Shown: piece by piece, positions 1 through 11,045 of the stretch
How positions within the stretch are numbered: position 1 is the stretch's first letter
Layout of the letters: each line of letters opens with the position of its first letter
Origin: Mesostigma viride
Lineage: Eukaryota > Streptophyta > Mesostigmatophyceae > Mesostigmatales > Mesostigmataceae
Reading direction: 5' to 3'
NCBI GenBank assembly: GCA_009746045.1
Contig: RPFO01001089.1
Location: forward strand, 1 to 51,022
Length of the DNA: 51,022 nucleotides
Notes under the pieces: model-generated
Databases searched by the model: none
Told to the model about the DNA's origin: nothing
Seen by the model: the letters and a program-made list of their open reading frames with translations, nothing else
Program-made: the position numbers and the translations under genes

Positions 1-178
1 ACAACAACATGCCCAAGCCTAACTATTAATTCAAGTGTGCCATAATTAGGCGTACGATGGGTGCAATTAAGTAGCGATGCAACCCAACCGTCGGCTGAAA
101 AATAATTGGTCAACTTAATCCAGCTAGCTATTCGGGCATAAGTGTCTCTACCGCTGACATCCGTGCCACACATGGTGA

Positions 179-1976
179 TTGGAAATCGCCCAGACACCTT
201 TTACACACAGCCGACATTACATGGACAAGGATGTAATGGCTTTAACATCTCTGCTCCCCCTAGATGCACAGGTAGCCAGCCGCGATGACTTACTAACACG
301 TTTTCTCTCCTTGTTTCGTCTCCTCCTCACCACAACGCAGGGCCGGTGCTACAACTCCATGGCTACATACACACCCGCTACCACAGCAGACAAGGTCAGC
401 GGAAAAATCATATGGAGCCCAGCCATGACAGCGCGGCTAATCAACTCCAAGAACGGATTGCCGTTGTTGAAATACACGGCGAAGCCCTGTCCATCGACGA
501 GAAGAAACATGTGGAAGAAAAGGTGTGCGGATTCGGTGGCACCATCTGTGGGGGAGTGAAAAACCAGCCGAATATTCACGTCAAATTTCGCACAGCCGAA
601 ATGGTTAAGAAAATGCTAGACGACCTGACGCCCTCAGGGGTAAAAGACGCATCTCCTCATATCAGCGTGGGGGAGAAAGCTCTGGTGGTTCGACGCTTTC
701 AGCCTTCGGACCTGCCAGCAGCCTACACATTGACACTCTACAACGTCGCAGCTGGCTTCCGGGACGGCCCTCTCCTCCGCAACTTCATCGAACAGTATGG
801 CACTGTCAGCAACCTGGTCGTCGTCGAGGAAAGTAACACACCTCTATTGACGACAGACCGCACAACGCTCATCCGCCGTGTTCAAACCGCCACCATGGGC
901 TTCACCCCGCACTTCAACCCGGAGCTAGGGGTGAACAACAAGGGCACCGACCTTATCAGGGGAGTTCCCGGGGGCTACTCCGGTAACAACCCCAGGTGCA
1001 TCCCGGACATCCTCACCGTGGACATGCCCGGCAGACACGGTATTGCTGGCAGCAACCGCATCACTACTCAAATCAACTACGAGGACATCGTCTGCCAGAC
1101 CTGTCTCGAATCCCGCGAGCATGACACGTACGAGTGCCCAGCCAAGATTGTTAAGGCCAAGGCCAGCAAGGAGCGCTCTAGCCACGCCCGCAAGGGCAAG
1201 GGCAAGTGGGCCCATCTCGCCGCTGACGACAACGGCGGGCAGCCACCGGGGCTGACCGCACGCTTGACGGCACGGGCCTATCCCAGCTTATCACCCAGTG
1301 GCTCGACGCAGCCCTCCTCCCGTACGCGGCACGTACGGCACTGGGGATCCCTGCCAAGGCCAACATCGGCCTCGAGCTGATCCTTCTCATCGCCTACCCT
1401 GGGGACGACACGGTCATGCTGTGCCCGCTCAATCAAGCTCAGGAACCCTTCATGGTCAAGTGGGTTCCCATGGGAGCGCGACCGAGGAACGGCCCAGCCC
1501 AGCCATTGGACTTTTTCGCGGCAGCCCACGCCCAACTGCAAGCAATGGGCATGCACGGCGTCGTGACGGTTGACAGCCCGCAGGATGCCCTGTTCATGCG
1601 CACGGCACCACGCACCTCAGACAAGGAGCGGCACAACATCAGTGTCATTATCCCCTGCACGACGACACACGGGCAGGGCGACCCGCCGACACAGCTGCCC
1701 ACCACCGGCTGCCGTTGGAATAAGGTGGCGAGGGAGCAAGCTTTTGAGGTATCAGGCATCCACCCAGGCAAATTCATCGAGGTCCCCCGGCGCACCCCTC
1801 CTCCAGCGGCCGCCGGTGCCTCCCCGGCAGAGGCCGACGCAGAACCGACACAGGACAACTCCGATGCGCTGGCCGCCACCACCCCGCACCACAACCTCCC
1901 GTCCGATCTGGGCCTCTCCGACATGGAAGCGTCGGCGACACCGGCTACCGGCAAGCGCCGCGACCGCGACCCCTGA
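179..1976 (+). pseudogene. LINE ORF1 (RNA-binding, gag-like), frameshifted
   Basis: ORF1 proteins of L1-type LINEs bind the element RNA in a ribonucleoprotein particle. Coding signal runs through three frames. The first starts near 179. The second covers about 440-1230 and holds an RRM-like stretch (LYNVAAGFRDGPLLRNFIEQ, about 745-805). It is followed by a zinc-knuckle-like CQTC-x5-H-x4-C (about 1093-1137), one residue longer than the usual CX2CX4HX4C. The third runs from about 1227 to the TGA at 1974-1976, rich in Ala/Pro/Asp near its end. The switch between the last two lies between 1227 and 1300, because a TGA closes the third frame at 1224. The stop is 38 bp before ORF2. Frameshifts are probably decay; programmed shifting is not excluded. 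Confidence 0.7.
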
Positions 1977-2014
1977 ACCCAGGTAAGACCTCTGCCTTCC
2001 CACGACATAATCCT

Positions 2015-3257
2015 ATGAGCCAACTAACGCTAGTCTCGTGGAATGTCAGGGGGCTTAACACATACGGAGTCCGCACAGTGGGACAGGGCCGCACCATGAC
2101 TCGCATCCGGGAACTTACAGTAGATGGATAGCCTCCTACATCAATATGTTGGTCCCTCTCACGAGATTTGGCTTGGACTGCAAGAACAAAAAATTCAGAT
2201 AGATGCAGAACGTACCGCCCTCCGGGCGGTCCCAGCACTTGCACCTAGAACACTATGCCAATGGGGATGGGCTCGGGGTACCCAAGGGGGAACTGCACTC
2301 ATACAATACCGCAAACCACCTAACCCAACCATGACATACTTGCCATGGACATTACAAGCAGACACAGCCCCGGCTAGATGGCAGGGCAGATGGACACGAC
2401 AATCTATAACATGGGCGGGAAGCCAAGGCTACCTCATTACCATCTATGCGCCGACCCTAGATATGCCGGCTGAACAAAACCTTTTCTACCAGCATATATT
2501 TGCAATGGTTTCTGATCTCATCTCCAACGGCCAAGAAATAGTACTTATGGGGGATTTTAACATTGATCTAAACGAACACCCTGCCCACCGTACAGCCTCC
2601 TTTTACCAACACATTCTAGACCTGAATTTGCAGGATGTCATTCGGTCACGGGATCAGGAGCACACTTGGCTGGCCACTCGTCTGGGCGTTCGCACAACCC
2701 GTCGTTTGGATAAAATATATATCACGCCCAAATGGGCCGATTTAGTCTGCCACGCCAGCGTAGAACGCTCCACAGCCTTCTCAGACCATTACCCATGCAT
2801 TGTCACGCTAGCCCACCACACCCATGCCCCACGGGGCCCAGGCATCCTTCGCATCAATAAAATCCTTCTACAAGACGATCAGTTTTATTTTGAGATCATG
2901 CAACGTTGGAGCAATTGGCGAACTCACAAGGATAGCTACACTGACTGCTGCACGTGGATGCAGGAAGGCCTAGCCAAAATGCTAGAATATTCACATACCT
3001 ACTCCCTAAACGTACGTCGGGAGAAAGGCCGCGCATACCGAATTCACCAACGCATAGTCAACAAGCTACAGCTGAAAACCCACCTAAACCACTACGAACA
3101 AGCTCGACTTCAAAGTTCACAAACTGAACTCGACAAACTCCGTTTTGAAAGACACGCCCTAGCTTTAGACTCTGAAAATCTGTGGTGGCATCAGGTAGGC
3201 GAACGCATGACGAAAGATTTTTTCGCACTTATTCCACCACTAAAATCCAACTCAATC
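2015..3257 (+). pseudogene. LINE ORF2 part 1: APE-type endonuclease
   Basis: This domain nicks target DNA to prime reverse transcription. The ATG at 2015 opens a frame carrying the family N-terminal motif SWNVRGL (about 2036-2056) but hits TAG at 2129-2131. The rest is in another frame from about 2124, so there is an indel near 2100-2130. Motifs follow in family order: LQEQ (about 2176), IYAPT (about 2446), VLMGDFN (about 2551), RRLDKIYIT (about 2700) and SDHYP (about 2780). All main APE catalytic signatures are therefore present. The frame runs to 3257, where LTR element B1 is inserted after CAATC and adds a stop within two codons. ORF2 resumes in frame at 38993. Confidence 0.9.
3253..3257. 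repeat. Target-site duplication CAATC, left side of B1
   Basis: CAATC occurs directly before the LTR start at 3258 and directly after the LTR end at 38987 (38988-38992). Five bases is the usual size for Ty1/copia integration. The pair shows that everything from 3258 to 38987 entered the LINE as one element and its later nested inserts. Confidence 0.92.
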
Positions 3258-3866
3258 AGTTAACGTTCCTAACAAACGCAATGTGAAGGATATGGTTGCA
3301 ATGCAGCAATGTGTGAATATGGTTGGAAACGGAGCTTTGTTAAAATCGGATAATGTTACAGCGCTCACACACTTGAGGCTTGTACACGCGCTTGCCAAGT
3401 CAAGGCACAACACGTGAGGCGGGCTTGCAAGAGATCTACCCAAATGGCACTGGCCTATTGTTTATATACTTGTGCACTGTGCTTGCTAGTCCTGAGCAAC
3501 CTAAGAGGTATGCTCAGTAATAACACCCCCGGTACAGTATTCACTACCTGTACAGCGCCCAGCTCCTATACAGTAGGTCTGCCATACAGGCACAGTGACC
3601 ACAGAGCACAGTCCACAGTGACTATTGCATCTGCACCTAGAAGTCCAGGACTAAGCCTGCGGTACCAACAGACCACAGGTTAAGGTTCCTATTTCCTGCG
3701 TACGACGTATTAATCCAATATCGTCGTAGGTACAGCACCTAATTCCTGTCAGCCCAGGAATTACTGTCGACCCCATATGTCGTCGGCAAATATTCACGTC
3801 CGACTTAGAAGAACAGCCGGCTCGCGCTCGCGCGCGACCGGGAAGTCGGAACGCCATAACTTTCTT
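3258..3866 (-). repeat. B1 LTR, outer part (interrupted by element A)
   Basis: Starts AGTTAACGTTCC, the same as the LTRs at 11959, 29395 and 38290. It runs to ...TAACTTTCTT at 3866 and then switches to element A sequence. The remaining LTR part is at 11662-11803, but 3814-3866 is repeated there as 11662-11714. I see about three differences from the partner LTR at 38290-38987. Confidence 0.88.
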
Positions 3867-4472
3867 AAGGATTTACGTTAGATGGATAGAGATTGTTACG
3901 CTCTTTCCAACGGCACCTTGAACGCCTCATTTGGTTAAGGAACGTAAAAGTTATGACGTTTCCTAGGCTGTGCCGACAGTACCCGGCGCGCCACTGTGGG
4001 CGCGTACGGACACAGGATGTACAAGTGTCACTTTGATAGTCCGCAGGACGTTGACAGGACTTGTACAGGACTTGATGGTCAATTGATAGGTAGGCGCACT
4101 GTAGCGCGCCAGGACCTATGAGACAATTGATGCTGAGTAGTGTACGGATAGGTCCACAGGACTAGCCGTATGGACAATTGATAGATCTGCGCGCCAAAGG
4201 CGTGCCAGAGTCTGTGTAATCAATTGATTGACAGTTCAGCTGTGACAGTGCAGCTGAATACTTGGACGCGTCCCTAACAACCTATATGTGTGACTTGGTC
4301 GCACCGGGACGCTAGTTCTTGCGTGCACGTTCTCTGGGCACTGCGACCCTGTCGCCTGTGCTGCGTGCAGTCTTGGAAGTGACGTGACTTACGTCTGTGT
4401 TTCCTGTTATTAATAAAGGCAACTTCCTGCAAGAACCATGGCGGAATTCGTGGCATTCTCACTCTCACAACT
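3867..4472 (+). repeat. Element A 5' LTR
   Basis: Matches 11056-11661 over 606 bp. It lacks the terminal AGTTAACGTA present at the start of the 3' LTR. A poly(A) signal AATAAA lies at 4412-4417. CAATTGAT occurs four times at 4080, 4124, 4175 and 4221, spaced 44-51 bp, a possible regulatory repeat. The LTR ends ...ACAACT; the sequence after it (CGTATTACACGCC) is not a standard TGG primer-binding site. Confidence 0.85.
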
Positions 4473-4496
4473 CGTATTACACGCCTCGTTAAAAAG

Positions 4497-5118
4497 ATGC
4501 CAAATTCTGAAGAATTCCGGATTCCCGCCGATGAGGAAATAGCCGCTCCGCCGGCTGGTCCTCCGTCAAGACCGACTGCGCCGTCGTGGCAGCAATTGCT
4601 CGACGAAGTCACGATCTCGCTCGACGAACTTCATCGTCGGCAGCGCGCAGTTCTTCCATTGCTCGGGGATAACCCCGAGGACCCCGATTTGCCAGCACTG
4701 GTGCCGGCTATACGCGCATGTTGGACCAGATTCGCAACATTTTATCGCATTTACGGTCCAGGTGCGGGGAGGTTTGCGGTCGGTGAACGAGGTCACCACT
4801 GCCATCGAGGAGCTGGATAACGCCATCTCTTCGCTCACCGGTTACCAGAGAAACTTGCAAAACTGGGCATCGCTACGCACGGGGGGCGCGCCGGCGGTGT
4901 CGACAAATTTATTTCAGGATCTCGCGTTGCTGTCGCTGCTCACACGCGGCGTACGCAGTCGCGAACGCCAGGTTCTTATTAACCTGGTGGCTTTTCTCGC
5001 GTCTCTGCGAGAGTGGATTCCCGCAGGGTGGGAATTGTTATCCATTTTTACTCATCCTCTGCGCCTCGTCGCGCGTCGGCGCGCGCAACTTACGCGACGG
5101 GAAGCACACCGGTTTTAA
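4497..5118 (+). pseudogene. Element A leader ORF (unknown function), frameshifted
   Basis: An ATG at 4497, 24 bp after the LTR, opens a frame that reads well to about 4760. Coding then continues one frame over (SVNEVTTAIEELDNAISSL and on) to TAA at 5116-5118, giving about 206 residues in all. The predicted product is helical and Leu/Arg-rich, without a CCHC motif, membrane segment or recognisable domain. It occupies the same place as the leader ORFs of B and C, between LTR and gag. I do not recognise a family. A structural or RNA-binding role is only a guess from position. Confidence 0.6.
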
Positions 5119-5368
5119 TACATACCGGTGCAGGTCCGGCACACACGCCGGATATGGAGGATCCTGAGTTCACCTACGAGTACTGTGATTTCCGGGGCCT
5201 CGACTACTGAGTCGGCCAATTTTTTCCAGTGCTCGTCGACATTTTGTCGAATTTTCGGCGGCAATTCGCGGGGGCGGCGGCGACACCGGCGCAGGCGGCA
5301 GTTGGACAATTTTGTACATATTTTCTGCTGCTTTGCTAAGGTGTTCTTTGAATAGCTTGTAGTGCAGA
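5119..5368 (+). other. Untranslated spacer between leader ORF and gag of element A
   Basis: No convincing coding frame. The sequence changes from CG-rich to AT-rich before the gag ATG at 5369. A leader-to-gag gap also exists in family B (about 100 bp), so gag may be reached by reinitiation, an internal start or splicing. None of these is shown by the sequence. Confidence 0.4.
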
Positions 5369-6470
5369 ATGGCAGACGGGCGCCGTAGCAAAGGTGCCCC
5401 AGCCAGTGGGAATAATGGTGGTGCTGGTAGTGGGACCGCTCACGTAGATGACGTGGGGGTTACCGGAGAGATTACCAACATTCCTCACAATAATAATAAT
5501 GCACAAGCTGTTCATGGCTTTGATCTCACCACACAGGGTCTTTTAATTGTCAATCAGCTGCAGCCTGTAACCTCAGACTCCAAGCCTAAGCAGGCTGAAG
5601 AGTTTGTGGAAGGATTGGAAGGGTTCCCTAGCTTGTACGGTGGTACAAATTACTATCAAATCTGGATAGGAAGTAGCACTTTTGGCAAGTGTACTGACCA
5701 GATTAAGGACCTGACCAGGGAGTGCAAGAAGGCCAATAAGGCCTGGGCACTGTACGTAGCTGAGCTGAAGGAGCTGCTGGAAGACCAACGCAAGAAGGTC
5801 GGCATCCATTGGCAGGATAAATACCAGGGTGGGAGGTCAAGGGGACCTGATCCAGAACTTCCTTAACTATTGTAAAATGGTTGAGGAGGGCAGGGCTCAC
5901 GGCTTTAATGTTGCTGATAACATAGCCCTGACCAACTGGCTCAAGGTTTCTGGGCTGGACAAGGCTACACGTGGCTCCTTAAAGGTCATGTGTGCCCCAC
6001 ACTCAACCCTCAAGGCCTACAAGGTCATAATCAAACAAGCACTCGAGGCAGAGGAGCTGTTTGAGGGTGGAGTGCCAGCAGTGAAGGCTACCCATGCAGG
6101 TGGGCGTGCTCAGGGGGGTTCCAGAGCGTCTGAGGCTGACAGAAGCCAAGGAGGGCGTAGGGGCAACCATAACAAGCGCAAGGGAGATCATTCACCTGAC
6201 TCTGACAGGAGGTCACACTCCAAGTCGGTGTTCAGGCGGGTGGGTGGTCAGCCCAAGCAGGGCAACGCGTCTGACAACGGGGGCAGTGGCCAGGGCAAGT
6301 CCAAGATACAATGCTACCTGTGCAAGGGGTGGGGGCACATCAAGAAGGAGTGTCCCAGCTTCAAGAAATCCCAGGGCCAGGGCAGCAACAAGAATAACAA
6401 CAACAACAACAAGTCCCAGGCAGGCCAGCCTTCAAAGGGCAGTCAGCAAGAAGACAACAAGGAGCAGTGA
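5369..6470 (+). pseudogene. Element A gag (CCHC nucleocapsid), one frameshift
   Basis: Gag forms the virus-like particle and packages RNA. The ATG at 5369 starts a Gly/Asn-rich N-terminus, then a helical capsid-like region. The frame changes near 5830 and then stays open to TGA at 6468-6470. The zinc knuckle CYLCKGWGHIKKEC (CX2CX4HX4C) is at about 6310-6352, preceded by a Ser/Arg/Gly/Lys-rich basic stretch and followed by an Asn/Gln/Lys-rich tail. The pattern matches family B gag. The TGA is followed in the same frame by pol. Confidence 0.85.
6468..6470 (+). promoter_or_regulatory. In-frame TGA between gag and pol of element A (candidate readthrough site)
   Basis: The context is CAG TGA CTG. 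The frame downstream is free of stops from 6471 through the annotated start of pol and on to 8333. Family B has the same arrangement (CAT TGA CTT). A TGA followed by C is a known leaky context in eukaryotes. Inference: suppression of this stop makes Gag-Pol. Confidence 0.6.
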
Positions 6471-9400
6471 CTGTCTGAGGCAACCCCTACACACCTTAAT
6501 TCACCCAGGGGGGAGGCCAGGTGCTCCAATGCAGATTTTATATCTGGGCAACAAGAGGGTGATCTCCAGGTTCAGGGTGGCCCCAGGTCACCTGGAGAGG
6601 TACAGGTTCCTATGAAGACGTCCTTGACAGCTGGTGCAGCTGTAAGAATGTCTGACCCCATGCATCCTCGTGCTGGGCACGAGGGTGGACCTCTCATTTT
6701 GAGAGAAACCAATGTACAACCACAGAGGGGTGTGAAGGCCTCTGGTGGTATGCATGTGGTCCCTGCTGGCGGTCCAGGTGTTGGGCATGAGCAGGGTGAC
6801 TCAGGCTCTGAGTCAGAACAGGATGGAAGTCAGCATGGTGATGCTGGACAACCTGACAGCACAGTCCTGACTGTGCCAGGGACTGCTTCCTCTGTGTACC
6901 AGGAGTTGGGTGCCCGAATCCACAACATGTTTGGGCATGCCACTTCTCTGTCAAACAACTTTGCCTTCCGTATGGGCAGGGCACCCCTTCTTAAGGCGTG
7001 TCAGCAAGCTGCCTCACGGTGTAAGTGCCAGTTGTCCTCCAACAAGCCCAGGAAATCACATGCCAAAGCTCTACCTCAGAGCATTGGTGATCTGCAGTGT
7101 GATATCCAACACATCAGGGGCATGCAACTGTTGGTGTGCGTGGACAGGTACACGAAATACAAGGTGCTGGAGCATTTACCTTCTATGAAGAACAGGTACT
7201 TGCTGGCTGCCCTGCAGAATGTAAGAGCCAAGTTTCCTACCACAAGGATCCAGGTGGACATGCAGTTTCAGCATCTCAAGGGTGATCCTACCCTTCCTGA
7301 GTTGCTGGTTACACCTAGGGAGGCTCATGGGCAGCAGGGTGCTATCGAGAGGGCAATCCAGGAGGTCAAGAAATTGATCATCTCTGAAGACTGGGTACCC
7401 TTGTCTGCACCTGCACTTGTCAGGAGTGCATGGCTGAGGAACGTGGAGCAGCAGCTGAACAGCAGGGTTAACTTCTACTATGATGGAGTTGCTGTCAGCC
7501 CAATGGGTCTATATCATGGCCTGTGCCCACCACATGTGCTGGAGGGCTGGAAACATGCTGCACATGTCACCTTTGCCAAGCTGAGGGAGAAGGACCGGGG
7601 TTGGAAGATGCTGGAGCCACAAGTGGGTCAGAAGGTCCTAGCTTGGAAGGAACCTAGCCTTTATGGCAAACGTGGTAGCTGGAGTCCTGGGGTGGTTACC
7701 CAGGTTGATGAAGCTAGCCACGCATGCTTGGTCAGCATGGAGGACGAACCAAAGCATGTGCACCGGCTGAGTTGGTCATATGTCAAGCCTAACCTGATGA
7801 ATGAGGGCAGTCAGGCACAAGGCTCACAGGATCTGCAGGATTTTCAGGTCCCAAGTGACATCACTGACGCAACGACCACATCTGTTGCAGGGGAATCTGT
7901 CAGCCCTGGCCAGGTTGCAGAGGTACTTGTTGAACAGGCTGCAAGGTCAACAGCTGGGGAGTCAACTGTCAAGCCCAAGGCACTAACCAAGCCCAGGGGG
8001 ACAAGTTTGGCTGGATTGATTGGGGCTCTACAAAGAGCCAAGAAGCAGCCCAAGGTAGCCAAGCTCAGGTGGCATGGCAATCTGGGGCTGGACACTGCCT
8101 TAGAGGTAGACACTAATTCTCAGGTTTCCATCATTGGGACCAGGGCTGCAGCAGGGTACAGCATGTCTGAACCCAGCTATCAGTTTGTGTCTGACTTCAG
8201 TGGCGGGGTACACGTGAAGGTACTGGGTGAGGTATTCATTCCTATCCTTGGACAGGACACTGCTTTTTGTGTCTTGGAGGGCTATCAAGGACCTGCTCTT
8301 CTGGGGCAGAATTTCCTATGCCAGGATGGGTAGTGATCACGTCCTCTCTCCTGACTAAGGAAGGGGCTGGTCAGGTCCCACTGATTAATTTCAGGACCAC
8401 TCACCTATCACGTGCAGTAACCAGGTCGGTTAAGCGTGTGCAAGTGTGCCAGGGGCAGGAGCCCTTGGTTGATGACCTCATATTGCCAGCTGCTAGTCAT
8501 CCAAGCAGTTTGGGCATTGGTCCTCACTCACTTGCTGGACACAGCCCTATCAACTACCAAGGCCTGGTGAAGCTCATGTCCTCTCCCATTATGTGTCCCC
8601 AGGTCACACTGGGTCTGATTAAATCTGGGGAGGACTGGATCTCCAAGAAATGCGTGGAACCTGTCAATGACCTGCCTCCTGCACGACGTCTACTCAAGCT
8701 CAAGTTTGTCATCAAGATGAAGGAGGTGGACGGGGTCAAGGTACCACATGTCAGGCCAGTGCTGAATGAGTTCAAGGGTACTGGTGAGTGCACTGCTGAG
8801 GAGTTGTATACCCCTGGCATGTTGCATGATACTTGGAGGCTGCTGCTGTGTGTATTTCTAGGCCTTCTCAACAAGGGCTTGGACTATGGCTCAGTGGTGG
8901 TAGACTTCAAGAGGGCATTTCTGGAGGGTGATGCAGATGTGGCACAGGAAAAGTGGGAGGGCAAGACGCCTTTCTATGTTAGGGTGCCTGCTGTATGGAA
9001 AAGGGACATCCACACGGAGTTCCTTAAAATCCTCAAGGGCCTGGAGGGCCTGAGGTCAAGTCCAATAATCTGGAGGGAGACTCTCAACCGTTTCCTGAAG
9101 GAGCATTGCAACTTGAAGGTCTCTCCTGTAGACCCCTGTCTGTTTCTGGGGCAATGGGAAGGCCTGCCAGTGTATGCTTCGCTGCACGGGGATGACCTAC
9201 ATCTGATAGCTCCCACGTCGTGGCTTAAGGAGCTGATCTCCATCATTAAGTCCAAGTTTCCTCTGGGTAGGGAGCAATGGCAGGTGGAGAATGAGCCTCT
9301 GCTGTTTGTGGGCATGGAGGCCACACTGGTGAAGAAGGGGGGGAGTGGCGTATGCTGCTGGTGGGGGGCAATGATTATCAAGAGACCCTCATTAGCAAGC

Positions 9401-10095
9401 TTCCTCCAACCATCACACAGGCACTGTGTCCCATGGTGAGGGGCATGGTTGCTTGGGTGGCAGGCATTTCCAGGCCAGACCTTATGGTCATAGCCAGGTT
9501 GCCTGATGACATGCTGGTGGAGCTAGGGTCTGCCAAGGTGGCTGATCAGGTCAGGGCTTCATCTGGCATTCTGTTGTCTGCAGTGGATTTATCACAACCC
9601 ATTTGCATGGAGCTGTATGTGGATAGCTCAATGGACAGCAGGCAGGTCTCCAAGGTCAGGGGCAGGGCTGCAGGGCTCTTTGTGCTCAGACAGGAAGGCC
9701 TGGGGAGTTTGGTGAGCTGGTTTAGTCGCCTGCACAAACGGGTGGCTGTCAGCAGTGATGTGGCAGAATGCAGGGCTATTTGTGAAGGCATTCACACAAG
9801 CCTTTATCTGAAGGAGTTGCTTCATCAGATGACTTCTAACACTCCTTGGCCACTTCAGGTTACCACTCTTCTAAAAACAGACTCCATGGGGATGGTGCAG
9901 TTTGTGCACAGGCAGATGGCCAGAAGTAGGGACTTGGATTATCTCCTTCTTAAGGAGTTGTCCTCCTTGGCCAATATTGAGCATATCCCTGGGGTTGACA
10001 ATCCTGCTGATGCTTTGACCAAGCTAGTGCAGAAGGCAGCAGTGCAATACAAGGTTCTTCAGTCTCTGATGGACCCATCTCAGCAAGCTGTCTAA
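6471..10095 (+). pseudogene. Element A pol: integrase - protease - reverse transcriptase - RNase H, two frameshifts
   Basis: Frame one (6471-8333) holds a zinc-binding H-x4-H...CKC (about 6920-7030). It then has the integrase core with VDTN-unrelated D residues in CDIQ and VDMQ and the E in HGQQGAIERAI (D-x29-E), and an integrase C-terminal SH3-like region (about 7620-7790). Next is an aspartic-protease-like domain (VDTNSQVSII ... ALLGQNFL, about 8105-8318). After a frameshift near 8325 the RT follows (VDFKRAFL, then HGDD at about 9185-9196). After another near 9345 comes RNase H (YVDSS, AECRA, TDSMG, NPADALTK; about 9610-10020). The stop is at 10093-10095. The protease after the integrase is atypical for Ty1/copia but shared with B and C. 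Confidence 0.88.
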
Positions 10096-11045
10096 GCTGG
10101 TGCATGGTTATAGGGCATTGGAGAGCAGATTGTGTGGTAGTGTCAGCATTGTGACTGGCATAATACCTGTATTTTAGTCTGTACTAAGGCTCATGGACCA
10201 TGGTACACTCACTCTGATTTTAATCAGGATACAGCCAGGTTTTGGCTGGGGTTCATGCTGTTGACTACACAAGGTTGACAGGTCCATTACAGACCATGTA
10301 TTCTATTTTAAAAGAAATGTATATTTGTACATACTTCTCACAATGGTCTGGGAACCTTTATTCTGGGGTTTATAGGGCGGGGTTCGATTCCCTGGTATTA
10401 TGTTTCTACAAGCTGGCCTGTTCAGGTGTTTGCCTGTTCAGACTTCCCTAGTTCCCCAGGGCAGGATTTAATTGTTGCCTATGTGTTTCATTTTGTCATT
10501 TGTTTGCTGTGGCAGTTTACCATCTGGCAAGTAGACGGGCGCCGTAAGACGGGCGCCAATAGACCCCTGTTGAGAGAATGACAGGCAAACTATTGTAATA
10601 CGCCTTACTTTGTCAAGTGGTATTTTAATTGTCATGGATTTATTGTACTTATATTGAATATGTACTGGGTTTTATGGGATTAGTATCTGGGATTAATGTA
10701 ACTCACCGCCAGAAGGTCATTGTACTGGAGGCTCTACCGAGGTGATGGGATTAATTCCTGGAGAAGACCTCATAGAATTAACCTGTATGTATTTAATTTT
10801 GTGTGCTTCTAATATCTGGTGGTACTCTGTAATGCCACTTCCATAGGTTTTTATCCATTTCTCATGGAATGGTTTTCCCTGTGGCAGATCTGTTTCTTTT
10901 CCAGTTCCTTAAAAGAAAGGGCTGGGGGAATGGCAATGGCCATTAAAGACATCTGTTCAAGCTTCAAGCTGGAGTGAAGGACATTTCAAGCTACTTCAAG
11001 GGTCCCTGGCAGGGGATGTGATCCCTAAAGAAAAGAAGGGATTGG
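10096..11045 (+). other. Element A 3' untranslated region with tRNA T-arm-like block and polypurine tract
   Basis: No coding frame. A 22-base block at 10375-10396 containing GGGTTCGATTCCCTGG is also present in B2 (13197-13218, minus) and B1 (30483-30504, minus). It resembles a tRNA T-arm or pol III B box. AAAGAAAAGAAGGG at 11027-11040, just before the 3' LTR, is the likely plus-strand primer (polypurine tract). Family B has a near-identical tract before its 3' LTR. Confidence 0.65.

Noticed and set aside
1215-1300. Programmed frameshift in LINE ORF1
   Set aside because: No slippery site is evident and other frameshifts are spread through the same LINE, so decay is the simpler explanation.
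10375-10396. Complete tRNA gene
   Set aside because: Only a T-arm-like stretch is visible; I could not find matching acceptor, D and anticodon arms around it.
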